This document shows positions 54,647-64,000 of a stretch of 64,000 nucleotides of DNA, piece after piece (position 1 is the first letter of the stretch; each line of letters begins with the position of its first letter). A model generated the notes under the pieces. The model worked only from the letters and a program-made list of their open reading frames with translations. It was not told the DNA's origin and did not search any database. Source of the DNA: Heterohyrax brucei (taxonomy: Eukaryota > Chordata > Mammalia > Hyracoidea > Procaviidae); assembly GCA_028571685.1 (NCBI GenBank), contig CM053141.1:131282833-131346832 (forward strand), in the 5' to 3' direction. The position numbers were made by a program, and so were the translations under genes.

Positions 54647-55103
54647 CAGTTTAACTATTGTGCTGGTTTGCTATACATCAAAGCAAAAGAGAGAGCTACA
54701 CTGATGTTTTCACAAAAGATGAGATCAGACTATGATGTATCTCCAAATTATTTTTTGCTAGAATTATTCCAAATGACACATTTCCTGATGCAGAAAGGCC
54801 TTAGATCTCAGTCCATTCCTTGTGGACTTCACAACTTCTGTTAAAGAGCTGTCAAAAGCTTCCAAATCCATTTCCTCTTTGCCTTTCTTTGGTGCTTTTT
54901 AAGAAGAAATATTAGTGGTTCTTGTTTGTTTGTTTTTAAATAACATCTTGACCTAGTCTTAGTATGATTGTATTTAATTGTATTCCTTTTCTGTTGACCT
55001 CAGTCTTCTGAGTACACTTCTACTTTTAACAGAATCACAGGTAATGTAAGTACTTCTTTAGTTGGTTTAGTTATCTATTGAATTGTGTTTCTTGCTTGTG
55101 GAA
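54646..55103. other. Unique DNA, no gene seen
   Basis: The 129-codon frame at 54455-54844 crosses the AT microsatellite, which encodes its YIYIYI run. It is judged to be a chance frame. Confidence 0.5.
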
Positions 55104-55268
55104 AGGCAATGCTGGTGGCATAGTGGTTAAGAGCCACAGCCACTAACCAAAAGATGGGCAGTTGTGATCCACTGGGCGCTCCTTGGAAACTCTTTAGAGC
55201 AGTTCTCCTCTGTCCTGCAGAATTGCTGTGCTGTGAGTTGGAATTGACTGGGTGGCAGTGGGGCGGGG
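55104..55268 (+). mobile_element. AfroSINE
   Basis: 'GCTGGTGGCATAGTGGTTAA', 'GATCCACTGGGCGCTCCTTG', 'AGTTGGAATTGACTGGGTGG' and a G-rich terminal stretch (CAGTGGGGCGGGGT) in place of the usual tail. Confidence 0.92.
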
Positions 55269-56269
55269 TGGCTGCATGTGGAAGTGGACCGCTTCCTGGA
55301 AGCCTGAACATCAAGCCTGGGTGCTTTGTGTTTCATTTGCTGGCCTCCTGTTTTCATGTCATGCGTTTTGTATTCAGAAACTTGATGTGCTGACAGCAAG
55401 GGAACAAATATGGGCATCTTTTTCAGAGAAGCAGTATTCAGAGGAACTATGTAAACATTTTTCTGGTTACACTTATTTTGTTTTTAAGACAGTTGTTTTT
55501 TTTAGATCTAAGTGAGACTGGGTGGGGTGGACTTAATGTAAAGCACATGTATTGGCAAGTTTGTGGGCACTTGTTAGAGCTCTCTGCACATATGTTGAAT
55601 AACAGTTTCTGTTTCTGTTAAGGCTTTTTGGCAAAGGCTAGCTCTGTGCTTTTTAAAGTCAAAGAAACACACATTTACTGGAACTATTTTCCCACCCTGA
55701 GGCTGTAAAGGGAAAAGAATATGAAATCTAGGCAGGGCAGGTTAAATTTCTCTAAAGTAAAGCCGATTTGTATCTTTATTTTGTTGTATGACACTGTGTG
55801 TGTTTCCTGTTCAACCAAAAGCATCTCTGGTTTTTATTGTTGAATTCCTTCAATTGTTGGAAAAACAACATTTTGTTTCTGTTTTTAAACGTTTTCAACA
55901 AGCATATTTGATTTCACAAAGTTTTTTTCTCCTGTCCTCTTGACCAAAACAAGTTTTAAAAGATCTTAAACTGTCTTAATTCTGCTTACTTCTTTACTGG
56001 CCAACATTTTAGACTCCTCTTGATTTGCATGTCCCAAATTAATCATTATGACAGTTCTAGTTTTTATACTGACAATACTTACCTAAATTTACTGATGTGC
56101 TTCTCAGTTTCTTTGCTTCTCATTGCTTTGCTTACTTCATGACTCAGTTTTCATATTCCCAAAGTCCATCCCTTATTTTTCTCAGTGAAGATTAACTACA
56201 ACAAGCCTTTATTGATTTTTGTTTTGAAAAATGTTTGTATTACTGATCGTTATAGATGATAAGTTACTG
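55269..56269. other. Unique DNA, no gene seen
   Basis: T-rich toward the end; no recognised repeat family or coding exon. Confidence 0.5.
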
Positions 56270-57060
56270 AACATATGGTTCTAGGTAAACAGATATATTC
56301 ACTTGTTATTTAAAGAATTTTAATACATTATACTCTGGCTTTTACTATTGCTTTTGAGAAATCTGAAGTCAGCTGTAATCATTTTATTCCTTAGCAGTTT
56401 AACTTGTCTTTTCTCTCTGGTTGCTTTTAAGATTATGATTATGATTATTATTGCTTCATTTTGTCATGTGCCATTTCATTATGATGACTAGCTGTGGAAT
56501 TTTTTAAAATTATATTCAGGTCTTATTTTCCCTCCATCAGTTGGGGGAATAATGGTGTTTGGTATCAATTCTGGAAAATGCTCAGCCATTTTTATAAATA
56601 ACTAACTTACTCATATTTTCTGTTTAGTTTCTCTTACAATCTCTGTGTCTCTGTCTGTCTGGAACTTCTATTCAGTATTGTTCCTTCTTATTTTATCATC
56701 TGTATCTTTTAACCACTTTTATTTCCATATTTTTATATTTGTTGTACACTCCTTTGTGCATTGTAGAATTCACTGGTTTTCTATTTGCTGTATCTAGTCT
56801 GATTTTAACTTATTTTTATGTTTATTTACAATTATATGTAAGTATATATATGTCCTATGTTCATGCTTTAAAATTTATTTTTAATACATACCTTAGTAAC
56901 CTTAATCACTTCATTACAGCTTTATCTTTTATTTTATTTATTTTAACTTCTTGTATTTCTATTCCTGTTGTTCTTTTGTATGTTGACTCTCAGCCATGGT
57001 ACATTTTTTCCTCATTAAGTTTGTCTTTTTGTGTGGTCCACTCAATCTTTAAAATCTGTT
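56270..57060 (-). mobile_element. Ancient L1/HAL1-like remnant
   Basis: Antisense blocks typical of old L1/HAL1 5'-half sequence appear in order: 'TGAGAAATCTGAAGTCAGC', 'TTTTCTCTCTGGTTGCTTTT', 'AATTCTGGAAAATGCTCAGC' and 'TTCCTGTTGTTCTTTTGTAT'. It is very diverged, which accounts for the T-rich composition. Confidence 0.55.
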
Positions 57061-57269
57061 GAGGTCTGGCTTGCCTTTGTCTCTGCCTGTGCGGTCACTA
57101 ACATATTCCTGGATGGGTGGGGGAGGGGAGTTGGGGGGAGGCAGAGCCTTAAAGTTCTGTGCTTGAAATTTCTAAGATAACATAAGTTCTCGAAATTAGA
57201 ATCCTCAAATCCAGTGGTTTCTGAAAACTTACAGAAAAAGAGAAACCAAAACTTCTTTTTACCTCTATA

Positions 57270-57512
57270 GGAAACCCTGGTAGTGTAGTGGTTAAGTGCT
57301 ATGTCATTTGTTTTTTTTAAAAAATGTCATTATCAGCTTATTTTGAGTCCCTAGTTGATGCAAACAACTAAGCACTTGACTACTGCAGCTAGCCAAAGGT
57401 CTGCAGTTCAAATCCACCAGGTGTTCCCTGGAAACTCTATGAAGCAGTTCTTCTGACGTCTAGGGGCGCTGTGAGTCAGAATCGACTTGACGGCAGTGGG
57501 TTTGGTTTTTTT
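57270..57512 (+). mobile_element. AfroSINE split by an inverted duplication
   Basis: The head 'ACCCTGGTAGTGTAGTGG' ends at 'GTGCTATG' (57303). The body resumes at about 57384 with 'GCAGCTAGCCAAAGGTCTGC' and runs to 'GAATCGACTTGACGGCAGTG'. The 80 bases between are the inverted copy described at 57311-57383. Confidence 0.88.
57311..57383. repeat. Inverted duplication, arm 1
   Basis: This 73-base segment is the reverse complement of 58100-58171 with about two base differences. It includes part of a SINE head ('CAACTAAGCACTTGACTACT') and 30-odd bases of non-SINE flank ('AATGTCATTATCAGCTTATT'). Confidence 0.9.
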
Positions 57513-57905
57513 GGTACCCAGAGCAAAGACAAACTTCCTCTCTTCCGCTTTAAGTCAGCACAATTTTTTTTTTCCTGAGTACACTTTCACAGCCAATACA
57601 GCTGCTCCCTGATCCTGTTTTGCTGCCGGGATCTCAAGTTCCTCATCAGACCCCAGGTAGCCGCTTGGCTCCCTAACCAAGGTGTGTTTTCTATCAGCTC
57701 ATTAGTTTTCATTTCTGTTTTCAGCACTTGGACTTTCCTTTTCTCTTCGAACATTTCTAAATAAGCATTTTAACAAAAGTTTCAGGTTATCTACTCTGGA
57801 CTTTTGTGAGAAACGTTAGTCTTCATTATCTCTAAGTAATTCACCTAAATACTGAGGACCCGTCCACAAAAACGTTTTCAGTGTTTGGAAATGACTTTTT
57901 GTCAT
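57513..57905. other. Unique DNA, no gene seen
   Basis: Nothing recognised in this stretch. Confidence 0.45.
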
Positions 57906-58137
57906 AAAGAATTGAACAAAAATAAAAGAAACTGTCGTTGTGGTCAGTTGCCGTTCTGTTGATTGCAACTCATGGCAGCCCCCTGTGTACAGAGTAGAAC
58001 TGCTCCATGGGGTTTTCAAGGCTGTGACCTTTCAGAAGAGATACACAGGCCAGTCTTCCAGGGCACCTTTGGGTGGGCTCAAACTGCCAGTCTTTCAGTG
58101 AGTAGTCAAGTGCTTAGTTGTTTGCACCAACTAGGGA
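57906..58137 (-). mobile_element. AfroSINE, long subtype
   Basis: Antisense: 'TGATTGCAACTCATGGCAGC', 'GTAGAACTGCTCCATGGGG', 'TTTTCAAGGCTGTGACC', 'AAGTGCTTAGTTGTTTGCAC'. Its head provides part of the inverted duplication. Confidence 0.9.
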
Positions 58138-58171
58138 CTGAAAATAAGCTGATAATGACATTTTTTAAAAA
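58100..58171. repeat. Inverted duplication, arm 2 (probable source)
   Basis: Covers the last bases of the minus-strand SINE head plus unique flank 'GAAAATAAGCTGATAATGAC' and an A-run. Its reverse complement is inserted in the SINE at 57311-57383. Confidence 0.9.
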
Positions 58172-58177
58172 AATAAG

Positions 58178-58340
58178 GAGAGTGGATGGAGAGGACGGGA
58201 AAGGAGACTGTTGGGAGGATGAGACGTGTATGGAGCAGAGAGGAATAGTGTGCTGTCACCGGGCAGGGAGAGCAGTGGAAGCTGCATATAGGTGGGCATG
58301 TAAATTTGTATGGGAATGTACATTTCCACTCAGTCATAAT
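58178..58340 (+). mobile_element. L1 3' end fragment
   Basis: Matches 26175-26325 of the large L1: 'GACTGTTGGGAGGATGAGAC', 'GTGTGCTGTCACCGGGCAGG', 'GGAATGTACATTTCCACTC'. It ends in an A-rich tail. Confidence 0.9.
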
Positions 58341-58380
58341 AAAAAATAAAATAAAATAAAATAAAAAATAAATGAATAAA
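58338..58380. repeat. (AATAA)n microsatellite in L1 tail
   Basis: AAAAT/AATAA repeats grown from the L1 poly(A) tail. Confidence 0.9.
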
Positions 58381-58935
58381 ACTTGAAAGGAAAAATGACT
58401 TGATTCAAACTAGAGAAAGCTGATCTTTTTACCACCACAGCAAAATAAGAAATGATGATTTTAAAGTGATGATTGTGAATTAGATTGAAAAGAAAACAAT
58501 TTATCAGTTGAATTTTACTGCTTCATTTTCTCTCATATGATGAGTCTACTTCCTCTACCTTTGCATTTTCATGTTCCTTTTTTTTTCCTACATTTGAACT
58601 CATTCTCTTTCACATGCATTTTAAAAGACACCTCATAAAAGCGTCCCTGATTTAGCAGTTTCATTATTGGTTTATTTTGAAAGGAATGCACAGTAACACA
58701 TACAGTGAAGGAAATATGGAGATACTGTAATATTATGTCATCCACTCAGAAATTTTAGCCAGATCCATTACCTCTTCGGGAATGCCTCTGGTATTGACAT
58801 ACATAATGGTAACTTTTTGTTTGTTTGTTTTTAATGTACAAATGGAGGTGTGGGCAAGTGATTTCACCAACATCATTCAAAAGTTGATGTAATCTGATAG
58901 TTTAAGATGAAAGTGTATCCCCAAACTGTCTGGAG
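58381..58935. other. Unique AT-rich DNA
   Basis: No gene or recognised repeat. Confidence 0.45.
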
Positions 58936-59122
58936 TTGTTAGTTGCCATCAAGCCAACTGTGACTCATGATGGCTGTATGTATGACAAAACTAAACATTG
59001 CTCCATCCTGCACTACGCTAGCATCATCGGCGTGTGTGAGTCTTTTGTTGTAGCTGCTGTGCCGGTACATTTCAGTAAGGATTTCCCTCCAGTTGGACAA
59101 ACATGATGTCTTTTTCTAGCTT
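58936..59122 (-). mobile_element. RTE 3'-end fragment
   Basis: Antisense RTE terminus: 'GTTGTTAGTTGCCATCAAGC', 'AACTGTGACTCATGATGG', 'GTAGCTGCTGTGCCGGTAC', 'CAAACATGATGTC'. It is strongly diverged. Confidence 0.65.
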
Positions 59123-59229
59123 TTAGTTTTTCAGGACGATCTGTCCAAAGCAAGCAAGACAAAGCTGTCTGCACAGTGTAGTTGACTACACGACTACACG
59201 TGGTTTTGTGATATATTGAGGCTAGAAGA

Positions 59230-59475
59230 ATTTAAGCATAGTAAATAAAATCACACTAGCTAACATTATGAGACAGACCCTTTTCCAAAACTTTGCATTT
59301 ATTTACTCACTCAGTTCTAACACCACCATTAGATTCTGTTATAGTCCCATTGAAAGACGAGATGCCCTGAGAGGTTAAACCACATCTGAAATATCTGAAA
59401 TTCATGTAGCTAGGACATAGTGAGGATGAGATTTATTCCCAGGCCTGGGTTAGGCACTATTATTTAGCACTATCT
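59230..59475 (+). mobile_element. MIR
   Basis: 'CACACTAGCTAACATTATGA', 'CATTTATTTACTCACTCAG', 'TAGTCCCATTGAAAGACGAG', 'CCTGAGAGGTTAAACCACAT', 'ATTCCCAGGCCTGGGTTAGG' span most of the family. Confidence 0.82.
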
Positions 59476-60612
59476 CTTCACTTCCCATGTGTGTACACCC
59501 ACACACACTCACACACCTAGACTTTGGTTGGAATAACGGTCTTAGAAATATCTCTCTATTTTCCTATGTAATTAGGGAGAAAAAGGGCAAATACATTAGT
59601 TTACATTAATTACCCTAATACCTGAACAGTGGAAAAAGTTGCAATCCTCATGAGAGATATTATTTTACAGGAATTGAGACAAATATTTTATAGGATGGAA
59701 GCCAAGGTACTATCTTTAAGGGATTCTGAAATCAGTAAAACTCTTTCATGTTTTTATTGGAAAGCAACAACTTTTATTTCAAACTTGGGCTCTATTTACT
59801 TCGTTCAGCATCTGTGCTTCCTACGAAGTCAGAACAAGACAACAAATGACATTTCTCATTAGCAAGCTACTAAATTTTTTGGTGCCTAGCCATTTTATAT
59901 ATGATAATTTCCTATTAAGCAGTATTAGATATTTATTATTTTGGACTTACTTGATGTATCTCATTTTTTATGAAATTACTTAAGAGTTCTTAAATCTTTT
60001 AGTTTCTTTTGTTTGTTTAAATCATACAATTGTTTGAAAAGGAACAAAGCTTAATCCTAGTGGAAATTTTTTATAAGATTATAAAAATCCTGTTCTAACG
60101 AATAGGAAGAACATTTTGCTTTCTCTCAGGATGTATCGACATACATTATATTATGTTTTCTTTTGTTGTTCAATTGACTAGACTAATTTTAATGAAATAT
60201 TTTCTAAAAATAGTTTCTACTCCCCCAAAGTACAGTGCCCCCAAATGATGGTAACATTTCTGATTATTTTTCTTCATCTTAACTTCCGTTTTAGATTAAT
60301 GTTACTGAGTTCATATTTCTGACATATAAATACTACAGCTGTTTTTATGTTGATGACATTACAACATTTCATGGGATATGGAGAGAAAGAAGACAGGAAT
60401 ACATAAAGACATCATGAAGATGGTTGTTTTAATGGTTGTATAATTGTTTTTTTAACTCAACACCAGTGATTTTTTTTAAAGCTGTTTAATCTTGGAAAAG
60501 ATTGTATTTTGTTTATACGGTAATCATTTACACATGGATAGAGAATTGGTGCTACATTCATTTTGTGTGTACTCCCAAATGGAGTACTAGATGTGGAATT
60601 AAAAGTAGCATA
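59476..60612. other. Unique AT-rich DNA, no gene seen
   Basis: About 1.1 kb. A short (CA)-rich stretch sits near 59498-59515. The 77-codon frame at 59629-59862 has no supporting context. Confidence 0.5.
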
Positions 60613-61171
60613 CGAGGTCTGATGATTAAATTCATGAACTTAATTGTTCTAAGTGCTACATACCTCATTGCTGAATATCACTGCAGTCACCTTCAAAGTA
60701 CTCCCCTCGGGAAGCTAGGCACTGATGTCAGTACCTAGTTAACACTTCAAAGTAATTTTGGAACTCTCTAGAATGACCATTGCACACAGTGGCATGGTGA
60801 CAGGTTCACAAACTTAATTGCATAGCTGTCTGTGAGGGAGTTTTTAGCCAGTAAACAAATAACTGTATTGCAACACCCTCGTTACTCACCTGATCTGGCC
60901 CCCAATGACATTTTTCTTTACCCAAAGATAAAGGAAATATTGCAATGAGAAATTTTTTTATGCCATTCAGGACGTCAGGGTAATATGAAGACAGCTCTGA
61001 TGGTCTTTCCAAAAAAGTTCCAAAATTGCTTCAAAGAGTGGCCTAGGTGTTGGTGTCAGTCCTTAGCTTCACAAGGGAAGCATTTCAGAGGTGATTGTAG
61101 TGATACTCAACAGTGAGGTATCTGGCAGTTTTTCTGTGATGAGTTTATGAACTTAAATGGCAGTCCTCACG
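60613..61171 (+). mobile_element. Palindromic (foldback) mariner element with transposase remnant
   Basis: Ends are inverted: GAGGTCTGATGATTAAATTC on the left and the complement of TTTAAGTTCATAAACTC on the right, preceded by TA. The outer ~180 bases of each side are inverted copies ('ACTGCAGTCACCTTCAAAGT' against the complement of 'GAGGTGATTGTAGTGATACT'). In the centre, 60871-60948 reads QHPRYSPDLAPNDIFLYPK then a stop. This matches the mariner transposase block around the second catalytic aspartate (usually YSPDLAPCD). It is non-autonomous. Confidence 0.85.
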
Positions 61172-61751
61172 TGACTGTTACTTCTGTTTTGTACACAACA
61201 TAACTTTGGCCAACTCTCTTAACTTTAATTAAAAGCAGATGAATGATACCGTCAAATGGCCTTAGTATGCTCAAAAAAACAAGACAAAACAAAATAAAAC
61301 CTATCTCTTCTCCCTTGGTCCTTGTTTCAGTAACTCACCCACAAAACTTAAAATTTAACCCTTTAATTTAAAGCAGATTATCGGCTAGCCAGTTTCCATG
61401 TTGCTGTTCTGTGACTCTCCTCCCATGAATTGACTCTTAGTCCATTCATCCATAGCCTAGAGGCGGTGAGTGAGAAAAATATTTGTTGCCCAAAATTTTA
61501 AAAAGAAACCATTGTAAGGTCAAGGCTTTGGCAACTGGAGAAACCCAGACTGAGGGGTGGAATAGGAAAGAAGCATAAGGGTAGCAACAAACAAGCAAAC
61601 AAAGAGAACCAGTGAGGAGCTAAACACAACTTCCACCTAGTTTAAAATTACACCAAGGCTAGAGCAAAATATGACCTGCCTTTTCCTGTATACACAAAAA
61701 TCCATTTCAATTCATTCACTCAGCAAATATTTATTTAGGACTGAAGAACCC
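61172..61751. other. Unique DNA, no gene seen
   Basis: Nothing recognised. A short CAAAA-rich stretch lies at about 61275-61300. Confidence 0.5.
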
Positions 61752-61906
61752 GAGGAAAGCCTTGTGGTGTAGCGGTTAAGTACTACAGCTGCTAACCAGA
61801 AGGCCAGCAATTCAAATCCACCGACGCTCCTTAGAAACTCTATGGGGCAGTTCTACTTTGTCTATAGGGTCGCTATGAGTCAGACAGTACTTAATGACAC
61901 TGGGTT
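61752..61906 (+). mobile_element. AfroSINE
   Basis: 'GCCTTGTGGTGTAGCGG', 'CAGCTGCTAACCAGAAGGCC', 'AACTCTATGGGGCAGTTC', 'TAGGGTCGCTATGAGTCAG'. It abuts an RTE copy. Confidence 0.92.
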
Positions 61907-61914
61907 TTTAAAGA

Positions 61915-62780
61915 ACCGGAGAAGCTGGACTATGCGAAGAAGAATTGGGGCATCAGTATTGGAAGAGACTCATAAAAAACCTGTGTTATACAGATGACAC
62001 AATCTTGTGTACTGAAAGTGAAGAGGACTTCAAACACTGATGAAGTGAAAGGCCACAGTCTTCAGTGTGGATCACACCTCACCATAAAGAAAACAAAAAT
62101 CCTCGTAACTGAACCAATAAACAGCATCTTGATAAAAAGAGAAAAGTTTGAGGTTGTCAAGGATTTCTTTTTACTTGGATCTACGGTAAGTGCCTGTAGA
62201 AGCAGTACTTAAGAAATAAAAAGACGGGTTGCAGGAGGCAAATGGGCTGTAAGAGATCTCTTCAAAGTGTTAAAAAGCAAAGATTTTACCTTGAGGACTA
62301 AGGTATGCCTCACCCAAGCCATGATGTTTTCTGTCTCCTCATATGCGAGCAAAAGCTGGGTGATAAGTAAGCAAGACCAGAGGAGAATTGATGCCTTTGA
62401 ATTGTGGTGTTGGCGAAGAACATTGAATATACCATGGAAAGCCAACAGAATAAACATATCTGTCTTGGAAGAAGTACAACCAGAATGCCACTTAGAAACA
62501 AGGATGGTTAAGAGTTGTCGTGAAGAGTTGTTGTGCACTTCAGACGTGTTATCAAGAGGGATCAGTCCTTGGAGACAGGCATCGTGCCTGGTAAAGTCAA
62601 GGTCAGCAGGAAAGAGGAAGATCCTTGATGAGATAAAATTTAACACAGTAGCTGCAGTGATAGGTTCAAGCATAACAGTGTTTGTGAAACTGGCACAGGA
62701 CTGGGCATTGTTTTGTTCTGTTGTAGCTAGGGTTTCTGTGAGTCAGAACCCATTTGATGGCACCTAACAATGACAACAGC
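61915..62780 (+). mobile_element. RTE LINE, 5'-truncated
   Basis: Begins 'GAGAAGCTGGACTATGCG' within RT and runs to 'GGCACCTAACAATGACAACA'. The catalytic box reads YTDD-like DNA ('TTATACAGATGACACAATC', about 61987). The 166-codon frame at 62267-62767 is the ORF2 C-terminus (RRIDAFELWCWRRTLNIPWK), unusually long for a dead copy. Confidence 0.92.
62267..62767 (+). pseudogene. RTE ORF2 C-terminal remnant
   Basis: A surviving open slice of RTE ORF2 lying after the RT domain. It contains the family-typical segments KVCLTQAMMFSVSSYASKSW, RRIDAFELWCWRRTLNIPWK and SVLEEVQPEC. It has no promoter or start of its own and sits inside a truncated LINE, so it is not a host gene. Confidence 0.88.
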
Positions 62781-62867
62781 AAGTGCTAGCCATGTGTGAA
62801 GACTGGAGAGCCAACAGGCTGAGGAATTGCATGCCTGGTCTAATAGAGTCAACAGGTTAGTGAGGAG

Positions 62868-63692
62868 GGTATTGTTGGTAGGTTCTATTAAGTTAGTTCC
62901 AACTGATAGAGACTCTGTGAATAACAGAATGAAACACTGTCAGATCTTGTGCCACATCCACAATTGTTTTTATGGTTAAGCCCATTGTTGTGGCCACTGT
63001 GTCAGTCCATCTCTGGAAGCTGATCCTCCACTCTACCAAGTGTGATGTCCTTCTCCAGGGACTGATGCTTCCTAGCAACATGTCCAAATTATGTAAGACG
63101 CAGTCTTTCTGCCTTTGCTTCTAAGGAGCCCTCTCATTGTACTTCTTCCAGAACAGATCTGTTGGTTCTTTTGGCAGTCTATGATACATTCAACACTGCA
63201 ATTTAAAGGTGTCAATTCTTCTGTCTTCTTTGTTCAATGTGTCCAGCTTTCACATGCATATGATGCAATTGAAAATACCATGGCTTCGGTGAAGCTCACT
63301 TTAGTCTTCAAGATGACATCTTTATTTTTCCATACTTTAAAGAGATCCTGTACAGAAGATTTTTCCAATGCAAGGCATCTTTTGATTTCTTGACTGCTGC
63401 TTCCATGGGCATTGATTGTGGACCCAAGAAAAATGAAACCCTTGACAACCTCAGTCCTTTCTCCATGTGTTACAATGTTCCTTACTGGTCCAGGTGTGAG
63501 GATTTTTGTTTTCTTGATGTTGAGGTGCAATCCGTACTGAAGGCATGTGATCTTTGATCTTCATCAGCAAGTGTTTCAAATCTTCTCCACTTCCAGCAAG
63601 TAAGGTGGTGTTGTCTGTATTAACACAGGTTGTTAAGTGAGTCTTCCCCCAATCCTGATGCCTCATTCTTCTTCGTATACATATAATCCAGA
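62868..63692 (-). mobile_element. RTE LINE, 5'-truncated, tail-to-tail with previous
   Basis: Antisense from 'TTGTTGGTAGGTTCTATTAA' through ORF2 C-terminus and RT to 'CTTCTTCGTATACATATAAT'. The minus frames at 63234-63530 and 63451-63720 encode RTE pieces (IKKTKILTPGPVRNI; DNTTLLAGSGEDLKHLL). Its 5' break lies within about 15 RTE bases of that of the plus-strand copy at 61915. Confidence 0.92.
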
Positions 63693-64000
63693 AGGAGGCA
63701 GTCAAACCAATAATTAACATGTGCTTAGAAAACTGGCAACAGAAGAAATAAACCTATTATTTAGGTGCTAAAAAACTGAGGGGATGTGGTAGAGAGATGC
63801 AAATGTTTCCTCTCCTTTTCCATCAGTGCCAGGGAGAGGGAGCAGTATCACACTGTCCTGTGTTAGGTGAAGCTCAGATCAGAATAATCCTTAGGCATTC
63901 CTACATGAAAACTTTTCATGCCTGTAAAAATGTTAGCGATGTCTTCGCATTTGTCCTGGTCACATAGGATCACCTTGTGTTTATTTTGTTCTAGTTGACT
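63693..64000. other. Unique DNA to window end
   Basis: No gene or recognised repeat. Confidence 0.45.

Noticed and set aside
54455-54844. 129-codon open frame
   Set aside because: It crosses the AT microsatellite, which accounts for its YIYIYI run, and has no splice sites or family resemblance.
57963-58349. 128-codon open frame
   Set aside because: It is built from an antisense SINE and an L1 tail.
62209-62673. 154-codon open frame on the minus strand
   Set aside because: It is the antisense shadow of the RTE ORF2 C-terminus at 62267-62767.

Overview
The window is mammalian, almost certainly afrotherian, and most like elephant or another paenungulate. The evidence is repeat content. It is packed with afrotherian tRNA-like SINEs (AfroSINE), which share their 3' end with an RTE/BovB-type LINE called RTE1_LA in elephant. 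It also holds L1 copies of one lineage, ancient mammalian MIR and L2 repeats, solo LTRs of retrovirus-like elements and two mariner-type DNA transposons. The species is inferred, not proven. No protein-coding gene could be confirmed. The longest open frames are LINE reverse transcriptase remnants or chance frames. The window is therefore intergenic or intronic sequence. One weak candidate terminal exon (19140-19250, + strand) is listed with low confidence.

Layout. 1-9486: AT-rich unique DNA with AfroSINEs, MIRs, an antisense MaLR/ERVL-like LTR (4556-5116), a probable second LTR (8205-8942) and a tRNA-headed SINE whose body resembles RTE sequence (6430-6765). 9487-18641: an RTE copy, a palindromic mariner (11573-12037), an L1 in two opposed segments (14495-16860) and a minus-strand RTE carrying a nested SINE. 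18642-28349: the candidate exon, then a near full-length L1 (19436-26347) with a 12 bp target-site duplication, then the 3' end of another L1 and an LTR fragment.

28350-42400: mostly unique DNA with about 18 SINEs or SINE fragments, an internally deleted RTE lying within a MIR (32371-33310) and an RTE with a nested SINE (37880-39280). 42400-46889: a long L2 fragment followed by two RTE copies with inverted 5' segments. 46890-54600: unique DNA, MIRs, a solo class I-like LTR with a 4 bp duplication (48069-48877), an old L1 tail, and an L1 that keeps its 5' end and ORF1 but lacks ORF2 and the tail, yet sits between 9 bp duplications (51667-53857). 54600-64000: unique DNA, an ancient L1/HAL1-like stretch, a SINE interrupted by an inverted copy of DNA about 0.8 kb downstream (57311-57383 against 58100-58171), a second palindromic mariner (60613-61171) and a tail-to-tail RTE pair (61915-63692).

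No genes work together here. The interest lies in how the repeats were made: very short SINE-tail insertions with target-site duplications, 5' inversions, RTE internal-deletion derivatives, a foldback mariner family and a template-switch scar. All family names come from recognising sequence by eye; boundaries are typically good to about 10-20 bases unless a target-site duplication fixes them.
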